Assembly: GCA_039815505.1 (NCBI GenBank)
Contig: JBCBZE010000042.1
Coordinates: forward strand, 1-14,999
From: CANLWN01 sp039815505
Lineage (GTDB): Bacteria > Bacteroidota > Bacteroidia > Flavobacteriales > Flavobacteriaceae
Direction: 5' to 3'
Length of the DNA: 14,999 bases
The notes under the pieces: model-generated
Seen by the model: only the letters and a program-made list of their open reading frames with translations
Databases searched by the model: none
What the model was told of the DNA's origin: nothing
Part shown: positions 14,307 through 14,999 of the stretch, one piece after another
Layout of the letters: the number at the start of each line of letters is the position of its first letter
How positions within the stretch are numbered: position 1 is the stretch's first letter
Program-made: the position numbers and the translations under genes

Positions 14307-14999
14307 TTATCTATTAATATATAACCAGTCCGCTATTGGTCTTGAACCGTCTCCCAGATCCAAAATGTAATAATAGGTGCCTACAGGTAGTTTTTCCCCT
14401 TTGTTTACAACGGCCCTACCATTTGAGATACCATCCCAATCATTGGCATAAGCTTCGGTTTCGAACACAATGTTGCCCCACCTGTTATATACTTTTAGCG
14501 TATTGTTTGGAAATCTGGTGATGCAATCGATTTGAAAGAATTCATTAACACCGTCACCATTGGGTGAAAACTCACTGAAGATGTTTAAACAACTGGGTGT
14601 TACCGTTGCTTCGGCGCTATCATTGGCGATGTTCAAATCTATCTGATCCACAAAAGCCAGACTTGCCGTATTCAAATAATCATCCGTTTCCAATACTTCG
14701 ACCACCAAGGTCAAAACAGCCGTTCCCGAGTCCGCCAACGAAGGTATGCTCCAAAACCCGACCAGGTCGTCATACGTTCCTATGGAGGCCGTGGCACTTA
14801 TAAATAGGTAGCCGTCCGGGAGAATTTCCTCTATTCCGATATTGGTTGCTGTAATATCACCATTATTGGTGGCCGCTATTTCGAAACTAATCTGCTCCCC
14901 TATTCTTGGCGTGGCATTACTCACCGTTTTGGTGAGGGAGATATCCACTACGGGTGGAATGATAAGGACACTGGCCTCATCGTCATCGGCCAGTCCATC
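14307..14999 (-). CDS. Surface protein with DUF11 repeat and gliding-motility-type (type B) C-terminal domain, 5' part outside window
   Basis: The last 230 residues of a larger secreted protein; the frame stays open to the right edge, so the GTG at 14948 is an internal codon, not a start. The visible part begins with the end of one repeat (DDDEASVLIIPP), then a DUF11-type beta-sandwich repeat: DISLTKTVSNATPRIGEQIS, TNNGDITATNIGIEEILPDG, ANDSAEATV. The C terminus is the gliding-motility-associated domain (CHU_C / TIGR04131-like): FSPNGDGVNEFFQI, LKVYNRWGNIVFE, NDWDGISNG, LPVGTYYYILDLGDGS and the ending WLYINR. That domain directs export through the type IX secretion system. Tandem DUF11 repeats suggest a long fibrous adhesin or matrix protein; its size and ligand cannot be known here. 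The SprF-like partner gene follows 11 bp later. Confidence 0.93.
   Translation of the reverse strand, partial: DGLADDDEASVLIIPPVVDISLTKTVSNATPRIGEQISFEIAATNNGDITATNIGIEEILPDGYLFISATASIGTYDDLVGFWSIPSLADSGTAVLTLVVEVLETDDYLNTASLAFVDQIDLNIANDSAEATVTPSCLNIFSEFSPNGDGVNEFFQIDCITRFPNNTLKVYNRWGNIVFETEAYANDWDGISNGRAVVNKGEKLPVGTYYYILDLGDGSRPIADWLYINR

Noticed and set aside
14307..14948. Complete 213-residue gene starting at GTG 14948
   Set aside because: The frame continues without a stop to 14999 with repeat-like sequence (DDDEASVLIIPP), so this GTG is internal to a larger protein.

Overview
The window looks like chromosomal DNA of a marine-type Flavobacteriaceae bacterium (phylum Bacteroidota). Evidence: AT-rich sequence; weak or absent Shine-Dalgarno sites; candidate promoters of the TTG-N19/20-TAnnTTTG type; a short-form homogentisate dioxygenase; and, at the right end, a type IX secretion / gliding cluster (type-B C-terminal-domain surface protein, SprF/PorP-like protein, OmpA protein with PD40 repeats), which is characteristic of this phylum. 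The genus cannot be fixed from the sequence alone.

Layout. 1-1008 (minus): a small TonB-C-terminal-like lipoprotein gene followed by ruvC, which starts with TTG and runs off the left edge. 1137-1652 (plus): a DUF456 membrane protein, convergent with and exactly abutting a nitroreductase gene (1653-2207, minus). 2315-3472 (minus): homogentisate 1,2-dioxygenase. 3473-3793 has no convincing protein gene but holds two stable hairpins, an intrinsic terminator and a consensus -7 box: either a small RNA of about 110 nt or the structured 3' end of the next gene. 3794-5071 (minus): type II NADH dehydrogenase. 5297-6481 (plus): a lipoprotein with an apparent alpha/alpha-barrel, glycosidase-like fold, followed by a 28-bp perfectly palindromic terminator. 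6716-7180 (plus): an SRPBCC (START-like) protein, convergent with the next cluster.

11120-7183 (minus) is a likely four-gene operon: DUF1348 (NTF2-like) protein, GAPDH with an altered active-site motif, SnoaL-like (NTF2-like) protein, and polyphosphate kinase 1. An operator-like inverted repeat lies at the first start codon, and a 14-bp perfect inverted repeat lies in front of the SnoaL-like gene. This is the least standard combination in the window. Behind it (11121-11399) lies a strong terminator for the neighbouring operon.

14999-11400 (minus) is a tight three-gene operon. It encodes the C-terminal part of a DUF11-repeat surface protein with a gliding-motility-type CTD, its probable SprF/PorP-type partner, and an outer-membrane OmpA/PD40 protein expected to anchor the assembly to peptidoglycan.

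Most of the window is ordinary core and semi-core flavobacterial gene content. I see no insertion sequence, phage gene, CRISPR array, tRNA or rRNA. The best leads for something undescribed are the DUF1348-gap-SnoaL-ppk cluster with its two inverted repeats, and the putative structured RNA downstream of the NADH dehydrogenase gene.
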